A stretch of DNA of 64,000 bases from Aralia elata (Eukaryota; Streptophyta; Magnoliopsida; Apiales; Araliaceae), in the NCBI GenBank assembly GCA_034770075.1, contig JAVJAP010000356.1:186001-250000 (forward strand). Reading direction: 5' to 3'. The notes under the pieces were generated by a model. The model had not been told where the DNA came from, searched no databases, and was given only the letters and a program-made list of their open reading frames with translations. The translations under genes and the position numbers were made by a program. Below, piece by piece: positions 34,817 to 48,534 of this stretch. Numbering within the stretch: the stretch's first letter is position 1; the number at the start of each line of letters is the position of its first letter.

Positions 34817-36119
34817 TGTTGTCCGATTTTACAATCAACAATTACGTGCAAGTATACACGATCAACAAGTAATAAAGTGATAAGAGAGAGTATCGAACCC
34901 ACAAAGAATTACTGTATTTTAGACTTCCAATTATCAATCTTAACTATGCATATTCTATTAAACAATCACAAATTTGGGTTTTTAATTGGTAATAATTAAA
35001 TAAATACTAACACTAACAATTAATTCAAAGGTTGAAATTCAGATTTACGATGATTAAAACTACAATATCCCCAGTTATTTATCATAAATCAATCTCTCTA
35101 TATCTTCCAATTATTCCCTTCAATGGAGTTGTTAACAGAAATTCAATTGTATTTATAAGCCCTTTTCCAAGTGATCAAATAAATCTATCTATTCCAATTA
35201 CTCTACGATATTCCTATGCAAAGTTAAAGGATTAAATTCATTAAGTTCCAATTTCCAATTGTTACATGCAGCAAAGAGATATCCCTATTCACTTCACAAA
35301 TCTAATTATTCAACGCTTGCAAATAATTAAGAATACACGCTATCTTATCCAGTTCTAACCCCAGATTTCATCTCCCGAATTCATCTAAGGTAATCCGCTA
35401 ATTGTCGGCCAAACAATTAATCAACAAGCATAAAATAAGATAGACAACTCCCATCAAATTGAACAATTAAAATCAAATAGATAATCAACTCATAACTATA
35501 ACTGGTTCCATTGTAGCCTTAACTAAGAATTTAGTTCATACTAACAATTAAAACTAGAATACCAAAATAAGTCATCATAATTAATTACAAATCAGAGGAT
35601 AAAGATTAAAAGAAAACTCAGTATAATCTCTAGCTCTCCAATCTGAACTTCTCACGATGCTTGACTTGTCCTCCAATCTCCTTGCTCAGCTCTAAAAGTC
35701 AATCTCTGAATATCAGTCTGTGTCTCTTTTAATCCAAGTCTTGATCTTTTATTTATAGTCTCCTTAAGTCCCTCAATCAGATTAATAACAAGAGTCCTTG
35801 ACCACTTCAACCTTTCTAAAATAACTGAATGGCAGCAACTTAAAAAATTTCCATCAGTCGCTTTCTCGCCCCGGCGAGAAGTTCAGGTCAAAAGTTCTCG
35901 CCCCGGTGAACTTCTGTCCCGGCGAGAAATATAACTCACAAATTCTCGCCCCGGCGAGAATGCCCTGCACCCAGCCAATTTTCTTCTTTTCAATCCGCAG
36001 CCAGCCATGACCTTCAAAAGCAACATGAAAGCAAATAAAAGATACCAAAAACACTTAAAAACAAGTAAAGAACTAAGCCATAGACATATCAAACTTGTAG
36101 GCTAAAAACCTACTCATCA
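34817..36119 (-). repeat. Athila-1 5' LTR
   Basis: TGATGAGTAGG... to ...CGGACAACA on the sense strand, 1303 bp. Palindrome cluster 35863-35961; TATA box at 35749-35757. Confidence 0.93.
35749..35757 (-). promoter_or_regulatory. TATA box of the Athila-1 5' LTR
   Basis: TATAAATAA on the sense strand, about 365 bp into the LTR, conserved in the other LTR at 25684-25692. Confidence 0.65.
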
Positions 36120-37974
36120 CGCGCGCGTGCAGGCGCACGGGGCCTTGGTGCGGGCGTGCGGGTGGCCTGATGGCCCCTGCCAGACATCGCGATTTTGACC
36201 GTCCTTCACTCCAATCCTCATAACTTCTTCTCTAGACGTTCAAATTGGTCCGTTCTAGACTCTATGGACTCCTAAGACATAGAGCTACAACATATAAAAA
36301 ATTAAGAGCTACTCATTAACATTAATATAGCCAAATCTTAGGCCAAAGTATCAACTCATGCAATGTTTTGAATGTTCTAAGTGTTCTTCACTAAAATCAT
36401 CACCAAATCTTCATTTTTACACCTTTTTACTCGATTCTAGTTGGGTTAACTTTGTAACCCATGGAACTATAATATCATAACAACAAATAAATTAAACATA
36501 CACGAAATCATAGCTACAAGGTCCTCTAAATCGTCCCACAGTCTATATTCATATCCAAAGTCCATTGTTCTTCATGTTATTCATCCTTTAAGTATAAGTA
36601 CGGATTATTCTCGTGTTTTTGGTTCCACTTGATGTTATTAATGGCTTACATAACCTCTTAACAACATTTACAAACATCCAACACAAACAAAAACAATAAG
36701 AATCGCCAGAAAATCGAATTACAAGCTCAAGAGCTCAAAAACCACAAAAACTTGAAAACCTTAACAAGAAATCGAATGGAATGGATTTGATTGATTGTTT
36801 ACCTCTGTAAATCCTTCCTAGATGATTAAAAAGATTGGCTAGGGCTTGCTTGAGCTCTTATCCTTTGCTTTGGCTTCCTTCTCTTCTTCACCCGTGCACC
36901 ACCTCTCTCTCCCTCTCTAGAACTTATTCTTATTTCTTCTTTGTATTCTGCAGATTGCTTCCTTCCTCTCCTAGCGAATGGACTGAGCTTGATTCAAGAG
37001 AAGGAAACGGATTGAATGGCTTGGAAAGACAAAGTGTACCTAAGTCTTTCTCTTCCTTCTTTTCTTCTCCCTTGTAGCTCGTCTTCTCCACCCGCTCCTT
37101 GAATCTTCAACACTCTTTCTCACTCTCACTCAATTTTTTCATTCGGAAAATATGATTTTGAAAAATTGGGCATGAGTTTAGGAAAGGAGTATATGTAGAA
37201 GATTGTTAGATGACCTTTGATCTTTCTCCAACTCTTCATATTCTTCATTAGATGATTTGGTAAGAAGAGGATGAAAGGATTTAGAAGTCAAGGAGTTTTT
37301 GAGTTTATTTTTCCTTTTCTCTTCATTCCATCCATTGGTCTTCTTCTTCCTTTGCTTGTTTGCTGATTTGTTCCACCAATCAAAATCATATCAGCTGTCT
37401 CATGGGGTCTACCTTGGCTGATTATTCCTATTTAATACTCATTTATCCATTTAATGGCCCATTTTATCATTTTTTACATTCGAAATTCAACTTTTTCGTG
37501 AAGACTGTCGATTCCTACTAAAATCGACATTCTCATTGTCATGGGAATATCCGTTTCGTCAAATTCATCTCTGAAATTCGTGTTTAACTTTTTACCAAAA
37601 AAGTCAACCGGTGGACTTTTGACCAAAAAGTCAACCTCGACACAAAATGTGTTCAGGGTCTATCCTGACTAATTTGGACGTTCCGGATTTAAATTCGCAG
37701 TCCGTTTCTCCAAATTCTAATCTGAACTCAAATTCGAGTTTTAACCACTTAATTTGAAATGTTAGCTTCTTTAGTAAGTTCAAACAATTAAACTAGTTTA
37801 AACCAACTATAAATATACATCTCATCATATAAAAATAAATATATGTATACATATAACACATATACATATTTATTTAATCACATAAAAATATTACTCATAA
37901 AATTTATTTAAATAATATGCATCAATATTTATAATCTCGAATTACAAGGCTATCCTGAATTCACGGTCGTTACA
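36120..37974 (-). repeat. Solo LTR C, right part
   Basis: Continues LTR C after Athila-1. GC-rich start (GCGTGCAGGCGCACGGGGCC), CT-rich transcript-start-like block 36890-37090 and AT-rich tail ending ACGGTCGTTACA. No supported ORF. Confidence 0.8.
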
Positions 37975-40762
37975 ACTAAGGACACTAAGAACAAAACTGA
38001 TACAAATAGCAAAGGAGTTTGCTTGCACTGCAATAAGCCTGGATATTAGAAAGGAAATTGTAAGGAGCATCTTGCAGAGGTTAACCAGAAGAAGTTTAGT
38101 GAAACTTCGGTTACAAATATAGGTTTGTTAATGATTGAAATAAATCTTTGTGTAAGTCAAGGTTCTACTTGGGTATTGGATACCGACTGTAGTTCTCACA
38201 TATGCAATTCGATGCAGAGACTAAGTAGAAATAGAAAGCTAAATAAAAGGGAAGTAATTATGCGCTTGAGAATAGAGCAAAGGTTGCTGCATTAGACGTA
38301 GGAACTTATAGTTTAGTGTTGCCTACGGGCAAGTCTATTAAGTTAATAAGTGGTTACTATGTTCCAGTTCTCATTAGAAACATTATTTCTTTCCGTTATT
38401 GGACAAGGAAAGTTCTGGTATTATATTTAACAGTAATTGTTGCTCTATTTATAATAATAATGTTTTGTTTGAAACTGGAAGATTACTTAATAGACTTCGT
38501 ATACTTGACTTACATGAAAATAATTTTGCAAATTGAACGAACTAGTAAAAGAAAAGAAGATGATCATTCAAAGAGTTGAATATGTGTATTTGATGAAATA
38601 CAAGTCTGAATCACTTGAAAGGTTCAAAGAATTTAGAAGTGAAACAAATTGACAAAGTATTAAGATTCTTTGATCAGATCGAGGAAGGAATATTTGTACA
38701 ATGAGTTTCTAGATCATTTCAAAATAGTATTTTCTCATAATGGACACCTCTTGATAAGCAATAATTGATTGGTGTATCTAGACGGAGAAATCGTACCTTG
38801 TTGGACATGGTGCAGTCCATGTTGATTTTTACCGACATTCTAGTATCTTGCTGGGGATAAGCCCTAAAAACGACTGCATATCTACAAAATAAGGTAACAT
38901 TAAATTTTTTCCCCAAGACTCCATATGAATTATGGATAGAGAGGATTCCTAGTCTGAAGTATGTTAAGATAAGGGGTTGTCCACCTTATGTGAAAAGGTT
39001 TCGAAAGGATAAGCTTGGGACAAAATCTGACAAGTGCAGATTTGTGGGATATCCTAAAGAAAGTTTAGGATAAGAGTTATATAATCCTACTAAGCAAAAG
39101 GTGTTTGTTGCGAAACACGTTGCCTTCTTAGATAAAGGTGTTTATCATTGAAGGAACTAGTGGGAGGGTAATAGGTCTTGAAGGAGTTCAAGAACCACAA
39201 AGCACTATAAGTCAAACCGAGGAACCTGTAGATAGACCTATTGTACCACAACCAAATCATAAATCTAGAAGAGTACCGAAGATACCTGGAAGGTATGGAT
39301 TCATCATAGAGGATGATGATGAGGTACACATCATAGATGATGATGATCTAGTTATATACGATGATGCTATGAATAGTAGACACTTAGAGAAATAGCAGAT
39401 GGCCATAAAATCCAAAATGGACTCCATATATGAAAAACCAAGTGTAGACTTAGGTTAACCCTCCGGTAGGCATAGAGCCTAAAGGGTGTATATAGGTCTT
39501 TAAGAGAAAGACTAGAGCAGATGCCAAGGTGGAGACCTATAAGACCAGACTTGTTTAAAAGGTTTCAAATAAAGTGAAGGAGTTTACTGTGATAAAACCT
39601 TATTACCGGTAGTAATGCTCAAGTCCATTCGGATTTTGCTTGTGATTATAGCTTATTACGAAATCTGGCAAATGGATGTGGAGACATCCTTCCTTAATGA
39701 AGACTTGAGAAGAATGTATGTATGATACAACCAGATAGATTTGTTTTAATGGTTGAAGCATATCATGTATATGAGCTACAACAATCCATTAATGGATTGA
39801 AGCAAGCTTCTCAAAGATGGAACATTTATTTTGATGAGACAATCAAAAGAGTTTGATTTTATCAAAAACGAGAATGAACCTAGTATGTACAAAAGGGTCA
39901 GTGGGAGCACTGTGACATTCTTAGTATTATATATTGATATACTACTGATAAGGAATGACATACCAGTGCCACAATCAGTAAAGATAAAATTGTCTAAACA
40001 TTCCTCCATGAATGACTTGGGAGAAGCATCCTATAAATTGGGGATATAAATCTATATAGATAGATTTAAAAGGATGCTCAGCTTAACCCAAGGAACGTAT
40101 ATTCATTCGATGCCTAAAGGCATTTAGCATGACAAACTCCAAGAGAGGTCTCATGATGATGAGCCATGGAGTGTATCTCTTTAAATTGTCCTCAATGAAA
40201 GAGAGATCGCATCAGTTACTATCATGTATACAATGAAATGTATAAGACCTGATGTTGATCGATCATATTCTGGAGAAGATCACTGTTTGACAGTGAAAAA
40301 TATCTTAAAGTACTTAACCGACACTAAAGATGTGATCATGATTTATAGTGGGTCTGAATTAAAACTGGAGGGTTAAACAGACTCAAGTTTTTCAGATTGA
40401 CCAAGATGATAACAAATCCAGTATAGGGTAAATTGTTACCTTGAATGGTGGTGCAATGAATTGGAAAAGTTCCAAATAGCTAAGAGTTGCAAGTTTAGTG
40501 ACAAAGACAAAGTATATAACTGTAAATGAAGCTGCAAGTTGATTGTTTAGATAAAAAGTTTATTATAGAACTAGGAATAGTCCCTAAGTCTCATCTTGGA
40601 TTCAAACATGTGTTGCAACACTTTCATTTGATTAGAAAAATCATTGAAAGAGGAGAAGTCACTATAGAGATAATGGACTCTCAAGAACAACATTGCATAT
40701 CCATTTACTAAAGCTTTATCCAACAGTAGGATAATCGTCACTTAGAGAATAAGGATATTAGA
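37975..40762 (+). pseudogene. Copia P pol: zinc knuckle, protease, integrase, RT, RNase H, heavily decayed
   Basis: Resumes P after LTR C. The zinc knuckle CLHCNKPGY has lost its His (to Tyr) and gained a stop after it. Protease reads LDTDCSSH, with the active-site Gly changed to Asp. A deletion near 38555-38585 relative to copia M removes the GAG-pre-integrase domain and the first integrase catalytic Asp. An acidic linker (39138-39395) and RT follow; the active site reads LYIDILLI where copia M has LYVDDILVI, one catalytic Asp codon being lost. RNase H remnants (KYITVNEAAS, HLIRKI) run up to the M insertion. Many stops and frameshifts: this is an ancient copy. Confidence 0.85.
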
Positions 40763-42579
40763 TGTTAGGTTTGTATATAACGCAAGCATGCAATCAAATT
40801 ACATAAATAGGGCGGAAGCGTGATAAAAACGGTTTTTAAAATTTTAATACAAACCATCACCATTATCAATCTATGTGCTCAATTAACGATATAAACGAAA
40901 GAGAAAGAGAATAAGAAATATACCCTCGTTGAATAAAGCTTCCTCGGGTACAAGTTCAACTCCTAGTCCTTCGTGTTCTCCTCGAATTCCACCGATTAAA
41001 TTCCTTTGCTTGATCAACGTTAGCCACCCAAGTGTTTGGCCTCTAGAGGTGATCCACCAAGGAAGAATAGGTATTCAAGAAGTTGGGTATTGGCAAAACC
41101 CTAGTTTCTATCTCTATAAAAATTATAAGTACTCTCCACAATCTAATGCAAGAGTGTGTAACCCTAATTTATGATAAGACTCCTCTTATTTATAGATGTA
41201 GGAATAACCCTTCCCTAAACAATTTAGGATTAGGATTTCTATTATAATTAAATTCTAATTAATTATGCTCCTAATCCAATTAGGAATTAATGGGAGAGTA
41301 CTTCTATTAATTAATTCTCAATCCATATTAGGAATTAAATAATAGTAATAGTAATAATAATAATAAGACTCCTTTTATTAATTTATATTTAATATTTCCA
41401 AAATATTAAATAATAAAAATTAAGCTATTTAATTTATTCTATCTCCATAGATTACATTAAATACACTTAATTTATTATTACAATTATGCCATTTACTTCT
41501 TAAATAAATTTTTTTTTTTGCGGTGTGACCCTTTAGGTTCTCCATATTAAACCGGTTGTCAATAAATCAATTAGAACAATTCTAATCTTATTTAAATAAA
41601 TAAATTAAACTATTTAATTCATTTAAATAAATAATATTTATTCTATAATAAGGGTAAGCCCCCTTAGCGATCAACGACTTTCCAGATAATATAGATTTCA
41701 ACATTAAACACAAAAGAACCTTTCAGTGCATACTTACCGTACAATTCAATCCTTCTACCATACAATGTCCCAATTAAATATAAGACATGGATTTACTGTC
41801 AAGTCTTATCTTTTTTAATCATATGTATTTCGATTCCCAAATGCACAACTCGAAATAATGCAAATTAGAAACTCCTTTCTAATTTCATTCTACCTTGGCC
41901 AAGGACTACTGAGTTGTCATTTATCGAATCACATAGGACATTTCATCTTTTACTAGAAGAGGTAGATTCTTTGTTAATCATTCACCTATTTCCATGTATA
42001 ACACATTATACCCAACCATATCCTTTGATATACCCAAAAGGTCTTAAGGGATATGTCAAAGTATAACTCATCATACACAAGATACTATGATGATCTCAAG
42101 TCCAAGGATCACTTGTACTACTATCACTAGAGGAATTCCTATTGACAGGTGAGTAAAACTCAATTTGGTATTCCTTAGCGAGCCACGTTCAGTAAACTTA
42201 TTCTCCAATAAGCACCTACATACTTGCTTTAGTGTCTCCACCCAAATGATTATGAGATCAATCATCCTCTTCTTAAGAGCAAGCAACGTATGTACTAATC
42301 TATCCGGATTCACTAATCCCCTTTTTAGTAATCCAACGATTAGGAACAATTTTAGTTTATGACCTATACAGAATTTAGATCTCATTAGCATGATCACCAT
42401 CGTGATTCTAAAAGCATTGCTCAAAACTATGAGTTTATCACATTTAATATAATAGCACCATGTAGATAATATAAAATGCCTTTTAAGAAAATCAATTCTT
42501 TTATTAATAAATGAATAAGATTACAAAGTATATGCTACATCATATCAAATATGATTGGCTTGTGTGCATACTACTTTCA
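40763..42579 (-). repeat. Copia M 3' LTR
   Basis: 1817 bp, direct repeat of 55576-57396. TATA box TATAAATAA on the sense strand at 41186-41194. Small frames inside are spurious. Confidence 0.92.
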
Positions 42580-42590
42580 ATCTCCCACTT
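42580..42590 (-). promoter_or_regulatory. Copia M polypurine tract
   Basis: Sense AAGTGGGAGAT abuts the 3' LTR start TGAAAG. The same tract in copia P is AAATGGGAGAT at 57426-57436. Confidence 0.8.
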
Positions 42591-42593
42591 GCA

Positions 42594-45500
42594 CTAAAGC
42601 CAATCGCCTTGGTATCTAATACCCATCTTCTCTAAGTGACGATCAAACTGCTGTTGAGTTAAAGCTTTAGTAAATGGATCTGCAATGTTGTCTTGAGAGT
42701 CCACACGCTCCAGGATGACATCTCATTTTTCAATGATCTCTCTAATCAAATATAACCGCCGCAACACGTGTTTGGATTTCTGATGAGACCTGGGTTCCTT
42801 AGCCTGCGCAACAGCTCCGTTGTTATCACATAATAAAGGTACGACTCCTCTAATGCTAGGAACCACTCCAAGTTTAGTTATGAACTTCTTCATCCAAATA
42901 GCTTCCTTTGCAGCTTCACTTGCAACTATGTACTCTGCCTCTGTCACTGAATCAACAACTGTTTGCTGCTTGGAACTCTTCCAACTCACCGCGCCACCGT
43001 TTAAGGTAAACACATACCCTGAAACGGATTTACTGTCATCTTGGTCCGTTTGAAAACTTGAGTCTGTATAGCCCTCTAGTTTCAATTCAGACCCACCGTA
43101 GACAAGAAATACATCCTTAGTTCTTCTCAAGTACTTTAGGATGTTTTTCACTGCCTTCCAGTGTTCTTCTCCTGGATTCGACTGATATCTGCTTGTTACA
43201 CTAAGTGCATGAGCGACATCTGGTCTAGTACATATCATACCGTACATGATAGATCCTATTGCTAAAGCATAAGGAATCTTACTCATATCGTCTCTCTCCT
43301 CAGGTGTCTTTGGAGCCTGTTTCTTGGAGAGATGTATTCCATGGCTCATCGACATGAGACCTCTCTTGGAATCTTCCATGCTAAACTTCTTTAGCATCGA
43401 GTCAATGTACTTTCCTTGGGTCAAGCCTAGCATCCTTTTAGATCTATCTCTATAGATCTTTATCCCCAAGATATAGGATGCCTCACCCAAGTCCTTCATG
43501 GAGAAGTGTTTAGATAACCATATTTTGATCGACTGTAGCATAGGAACATCATTCCCTATCACTAATATATCATCAACATATAATACAAGGAATGATATAA
43601 CGCTCCCACTAACCTTCTTGTACACACAAGGTTCATCCTCATTTTTGATAAAATCAAACCTTTTGATTATCTCATCAAAACGGATGCTCTATCTTCGAGA
43701 AGCTTGCTTCAACCCATAAATGGATCGTTGTAGCTTACAGACTTGGTTTGTTCCAACCGTTGAAACAAAACCCTTTGGCTGTATCATATATACATTCTCC
43801 TCAAGCTCTCCATTGAGGAAGGCCGTTTTCTCGTCCATTTGTCAGATCTCGTAGTCATAATAAGCTGCAATTACAAGCAAAATCTGAATGGACTTGAGCA
43901 TAGCTACTGGTGAGAAGGTTTCATCATAGTCAACTCCTTGTCTTTGTTTGAAACCTTTTGCAACCAGTCCGGCCTTATAGGTTTCTACCTTGCCATCTGC
44001 TCCAGTCTTTCTCTTAAAGACCCATTTACACCCAATAGGCTTAATACCCTCAGGTGGTGAAACCAAAGTCCATACTTGATTTTCATACATGGAGTCCATC
44101 TTAGATTTCATGGCTTCTAGCCATTTCTCTGAGTCATCACTACTTATAGCCTCTTCGTAAGTCAATGGATCATCATCATCTATGATGCGTACCTCATCAT
44201 CATCCTCTATGATGAATCCATACCTCTCAGGTATCTTCGGTACTCTTCCAGATTTACGAATAGGTTGTGGTATAGTAGGTTCTACTACTTGGTCAGGTAC
44301 CTGACTTTGATCCGGAGTATTTTGTGGTTCTTGAACTTCTTCGAGATATATCTTACTCCCACTGTCCCCTTCAAGGATAAACTCCTTTTCCAAGAAGGCA
44401 ACCAGCGTGTTTTGCTATAAACACCTTTTGATCAGTAGGATGATAGAAATAATATCCTAAACTTTCTTTAGGATATCCCACAAATCTACACTTGTCGGAT
44501 CTAGTCTTCAGCTTATCATGCTCAAACCTTTTGACATAAGCTGGATAACCCCAAGTCTTAACATGCTTAAGACTAGGTTTTCTCCCTGTCCATATCTCAT
44601 ATGGGGTTTTTGGGACGGATTTGGTAGGTACCTTGTTAAGTAGGTATGCAGCCGATTCTAGGGCATAACCCCAGAAGGATACTGGAAGGTCGGTAAAACT
44701 CATCATGGAACGAACCATGTCCAACAATGTTCGATTTCTCCTTTCAGATACACCATTCAACTGTGCCGTCCCTGGTGGAGTCCATTGTGAGATTATACCA
44801 TTTTCTTTGAGACAATTGAGAAACTCATTAGTTAAGTATTTCCCTCCTCGATCTGATCGAAGAATCTTAATACTCTTACCAGTTTGCTTCTCTACTTCAC
44901 TTCTGAATTCTTTGAACTTTTCAAACGATTCAGATTTGTATTTCATTAAATACACATATCCAAATCTAGAATGATCATTAGTGAAAGTAATAAAATAAGA
45001 ATACCCTCCTCGTGCATTCATTGTCATAGGTCCACATACGTCTGTGTGTACCAACGCTAACAACTCTGTAACTCTTTCTCTTTTTCCAATAAAAGGAGAT
45101 TTAGTCATTTTACCCATGAGACAAGATTCATAAGTCGGATATGATTCGTAATCAGATAGCTCTAAAAGCCCATCTTTATGTAATTTGGATAATCTTGTTT
45201 CATTGATATGACCGAGTCTATAGTGCCACATAAAGGTATAATTAACATCATTTCTTTTTCTTTTCTTAGTTTGTTCAATTTGAAGTATATTTTCATGCAA
45301 GTCAAGTATGTAAAGTCCATTCAGTAGATTGCCAACACCATATAAAACATTTTTATTATAAATAGAACAACTATTGTTCTTTATTATAATATCAAAACCA
45401 TCCATATCCAATACAGAAATTGAAATAATGTTTCTAATGAGTGTCGGAACATAATAACAATTATTTAAACTAATGAACTTGCCCGAAGGCAGTGCTAAAC

Positions 45501-46530
45501 AATAAGTCCCTACAGCTAATGCAGCAACCTTTGCTCCATTTCCCACTCGTAAGATGACTTCATCCTTGTTCAGCTTTCTACTTCTGCTTAGTCCCTGCAT
45601 ATTATTACATATGTGAGAACTACAGCCGGTATCCAATACCCAAGTAGAATTTTGACTTTCAGAAATATTAATTTTAATCATGAACAAACTTAGATCGGAA
45701 GTTGAAGCTTCTCCAAGCTTCTTCTGGTCCGCAAGATACTGCTTGCAGTTCCTCTTCCAGTGTCCCGGCTTATTGCAATGGTAGCAAATTCCTTTGCTAT
45801 CTGGATCAGGTTTCTTTTATCCTTTCTCTTCGCCTTGCCCTTAGCCTTCTTGTTTTTCTTCTTTTTCAGAAGACACATTGGGCCTCTTCCTTTTCTTGAA
45901 AGAATCATTCACTAGTAAAACTTGGTTCTTGTTGGATGAGAAGTGACCTTTAGCAGTTTTCAACATGTTAAGTAACTCAGGCAAGCTGACGTCCAACTTA
46001 TTCATGTGAAAATTCACAATAAATTATGAGAAGGTGTCCAGGAGTGACTGCAAGATCAAATCTTGACTTAACTCCCCATCCATCACGAACCCAAGCTGTC
46101 CAAGTTGTTCAATCAAATTGATCATCTTAAGGACATGAGTCTCAACAGCAGTGCCCTCAGTCATACGAGATCGGAAGAGCTCCTTAGATATCTGATATCT
46201 AGCAGTCCTACTCTGCTCACCATACAACTCTTTGAGGTGCAGCAATATAGTAGGAGCATCCATAGTTTCATGTTGACGCTGAAGCTCGTTACTCATGGAT
46301 GCGAGCATGATGCATTGAGCCAAGATTGCATCATCTTGCCACTTTCTGAAAGTAGCAATTTCTTCCTCAGAGGCTATTTCTGCAACATTTGCAGGGACTG
46401 GCGAATTTAGGACACAAGAAATCTTTTCAGCAGTGAGAACAATTCTCAGATTCCTTAACCAGTCCGTGTAATTCGGTCCGGTCAATTTGTTAGCATCAAG
46501 TATGCTACGCAGTGATAGTGAGTTTGACAT
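42594..46530 (-). pseudogene. Copia M gag-pol polyprotein with few breaks
   Basis: Starts MSNSLSLRSIL (46530); about 1310 codons to TAG 42594-42596. Order: gag (LTGPNYTDWLRNLRIV), stop TAA 46024-46026, zinc knuckle CYHCNKPGHWKRNC, protease LDTGCSSHICNN, integrase (D in HTDVCGP, D in ILRSDRGGKY, E in NGVSERRNRT), RT (CKWVFKRK, active site LYVDDILVIGND), RNase H (GYTDSSFQTDQ, VTEAEYIVASEAA). Breaks: the gag stop, a local frame change in the lysine-rich region (45820-45900), a 4-bp insertion near 44393, TGA near 43842 and TAG near 43690 (both at expected Trp), and TGA near 42723. All catalytic motifs are intact. Genus within copia not assigned. Confidence 0.88.
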
Positions 46531-46569
46531 TTTTAAATTCTGCATGTGAAATAGACAACATTTTAGCAT

Positions 46570-47059
46570 ACATTCATTTAATTAATTACCAAAATAAATT
46601 AGGTCTTTATTTTAAATTGGTATCTCTCACTTTTTCATTAAACTATATTATCCTCAATATATAGCTCGGCAAATCTAATTAAAGATTTGCTAGTGAGATT
46701 AAGGATTCCATTTCAAATGTATATAGCCTTGTGTGTGCACAACAAACTATATATAAATAAATAGGTAGACAACTATTGTCAATTACATCACTATGTAACC
46801 CCTTGTATTTTGCCTCTTAGATTATAATGGTCAAGTGTGTGCACATCCGAACTAAAATAATCTAAGTTAAGTCCAACCTAGCACTTCCATATATGTGAAG
46901 AGAAAAAGACCGCCCTTGTGTGTGCACAACAAAGTAGTAATGTTCAATTCCTTAATAAGCATTAAATGTGATAAAACAACATCTTAAATATTTAATACTC
47001 GCCTTGTGTGTGCACAACAAACTCATATTAAATATTTAATACTCTATTGCTTTACCATG
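46570..47059. other. Copia M leader, part next to gag
   Basis: Non-coding. Carries four interspersed copies of CTTGTGTGTGCACAACAAAC-like sequence (about 46726, 46832, 46913, 47001), matching the four copies in the P leader. Confidence 0.65.
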
Positions 47060-48494
47060 TGTTGCCTCTTTTTAAGTCTTAAATAAAAGAGCTCTAACTC
47101 ACGCAAGTATACGTGGTCTACAAGTAATACAGAGGAAGTAAAGTATCGTCCCACAGAGACAGGATTAAATTAATTCACTATGCATCAGTTCTATCACTAT
47201 ACTTATTTGCCTAAACTATTGTCTTACTTTTGGTGACAAAATTATTTCTATATTAATTAATAACTAAATATGCAAAGACTAACAAAATATATCAAGCTTG
47301 GAATTAATGGGATCCTAACTTCATTTAATAGTTCATCTAATTACCACTATCATGCTAGTAAGTTCATATATCACAGAGAAGTAGCCAAGGACACTAAAAT
47401 AGACATAACCATTTGTCAATGCATTATGACCTACTTACATAATATCCATACTTGATAGACACCATGTAATCACCACTATAACCAAAATCACTATATTTCT
47501 ATGTGAAATTGCAATTATATTGATTTTAAGCACAAGCCCCTATTTTGACACTTACGGTGAAACAGTATATTTCTATCTGATTCACAAAATATTAAGCTAT
47601 CCAATTAAGCCTCATATTCGCAAGCTATCATGATTACAATCCATACTTATATGTTATTTTTCAATTCCATATAAGTACTGAAATCGAATGGTGATTAAGC
47701 ATTCATACATGCAAAACAATCATGATAGAAATTCCTTTTGATATGCAAAACAATCTAACAATCAAGCTTGTAATTAAACTACATATTAAAATCCGTTAGA
47801 ATCCCATAATGGAGATTAGTTCATGTCTGAACCAAAAGCCATTATGGGATCAAATCTACACATGGAAAATAAACAATCAATTGAATAAAGAAGAATTAGA
47901 TTGATCAAACCCAATTGAAGAAATAAATCCAAAGTAAAGTTCACTCCACATCAATATCCAGCACTTGATCAATAATAATCCACACTAAACTTCACACCAA
48001 ATCTCTCTCTAGAAAAGTAGAATAATAATAAAATTGCTAAAAGTCTCCAAGTTTTTTATTCTTAGGGTTTCCTTCTCACTATCTGATCAATATTAGCTAG
48101 AATCCTTTTCCGAATTGGCTTCCTTTTTCTCCTCCAGCCGCAACTCAGCAGCAAATTTCGTGCCCTAGCGCCGCTGGCGCTAGCCCAAGTGCTGCTGGCG
48201 CTAAGTTGGGCGCTAATAGCGCTAGCTTGCAGTATGTCATGGCTGAGTGTAGCGTCGCTGGCGCTAGCCCAAGCGCTGCTGGAGCTAGGTCATGTCCCAA
48301 TAATTACAAAAATGCCACTCAGCTCAAATTTTAATCCTTTTTAATTCTTTTCTTCACCAAATCTTCTATGTCCCTCCAACTCCATCCTACAATAAATAAA
48401 CACAAAAACAAATAAAATAATACTAAAAACACTTAAAGATAACAATAATTAAATTTAACAATACCTAATTCGTAGGTATGAAACCCACTCATCA
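47060..48494 (-). repeat. Athila-2 3' LTR
   Basis: 1435 bp; plus-strand ends TGTTGCCTC and CCCACTCATCA. Palindrome cluster 48165-48287. Confidence 0.92.
48165..48287. repeat. Palindrome cluster CTAGCGCC-GCT-GGCGCTAG in the Athila-2 3' LTR
   Basis: One perfect 8-bp inverted repeat (48165-48183) followed by four or five variants. The 5' LTR cluster (54145-54248) lacks one 21-bp unit (CCCAAGCGCTGCTGGAGCTAG). Confidence 0.88.
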
Positions 48495-48534
48495 AATACC
48501 CCCAAACTTAACCAATTGCTTGTCCTCAAGCAAT
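48495..48534 (-). promoter_or_regulatory. Athila-2 3' PPT with AGGA-loop hairpin
   Basis: Sense ATTGCTTG-AGGA-CAAGCAAT (8-bp stem, 48515-48534), then AAGTTTGGGGGTATT next to the LTR. Confidence 0.8.

Larger units (their letters stand above)
24752..36119 (-). mobile_element. Athila-1, complete Ty3/gypsy Athila element, 11,368 bp
   Basis: Two 1303-bp LTRs, a PBS, gag-protease-RT-RNase H-integrase, a third ORF and a PPT, all on the minus strand. The exact target duplication CGCGC lies at 24747-24751 and 36120-36124, inside LTR C. Nonsense codons and frameshifts make it inactive, but both LTRs are intact in length and very similar, so it is much younger than copia P. Confidence 0.93.

Noticed and set aside
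36835..37077. 80-codon plus-strand frame in LTR C
   Set aside because: CT-rich low-complexity region at the likely LTR transcript start; no recognisable domain.
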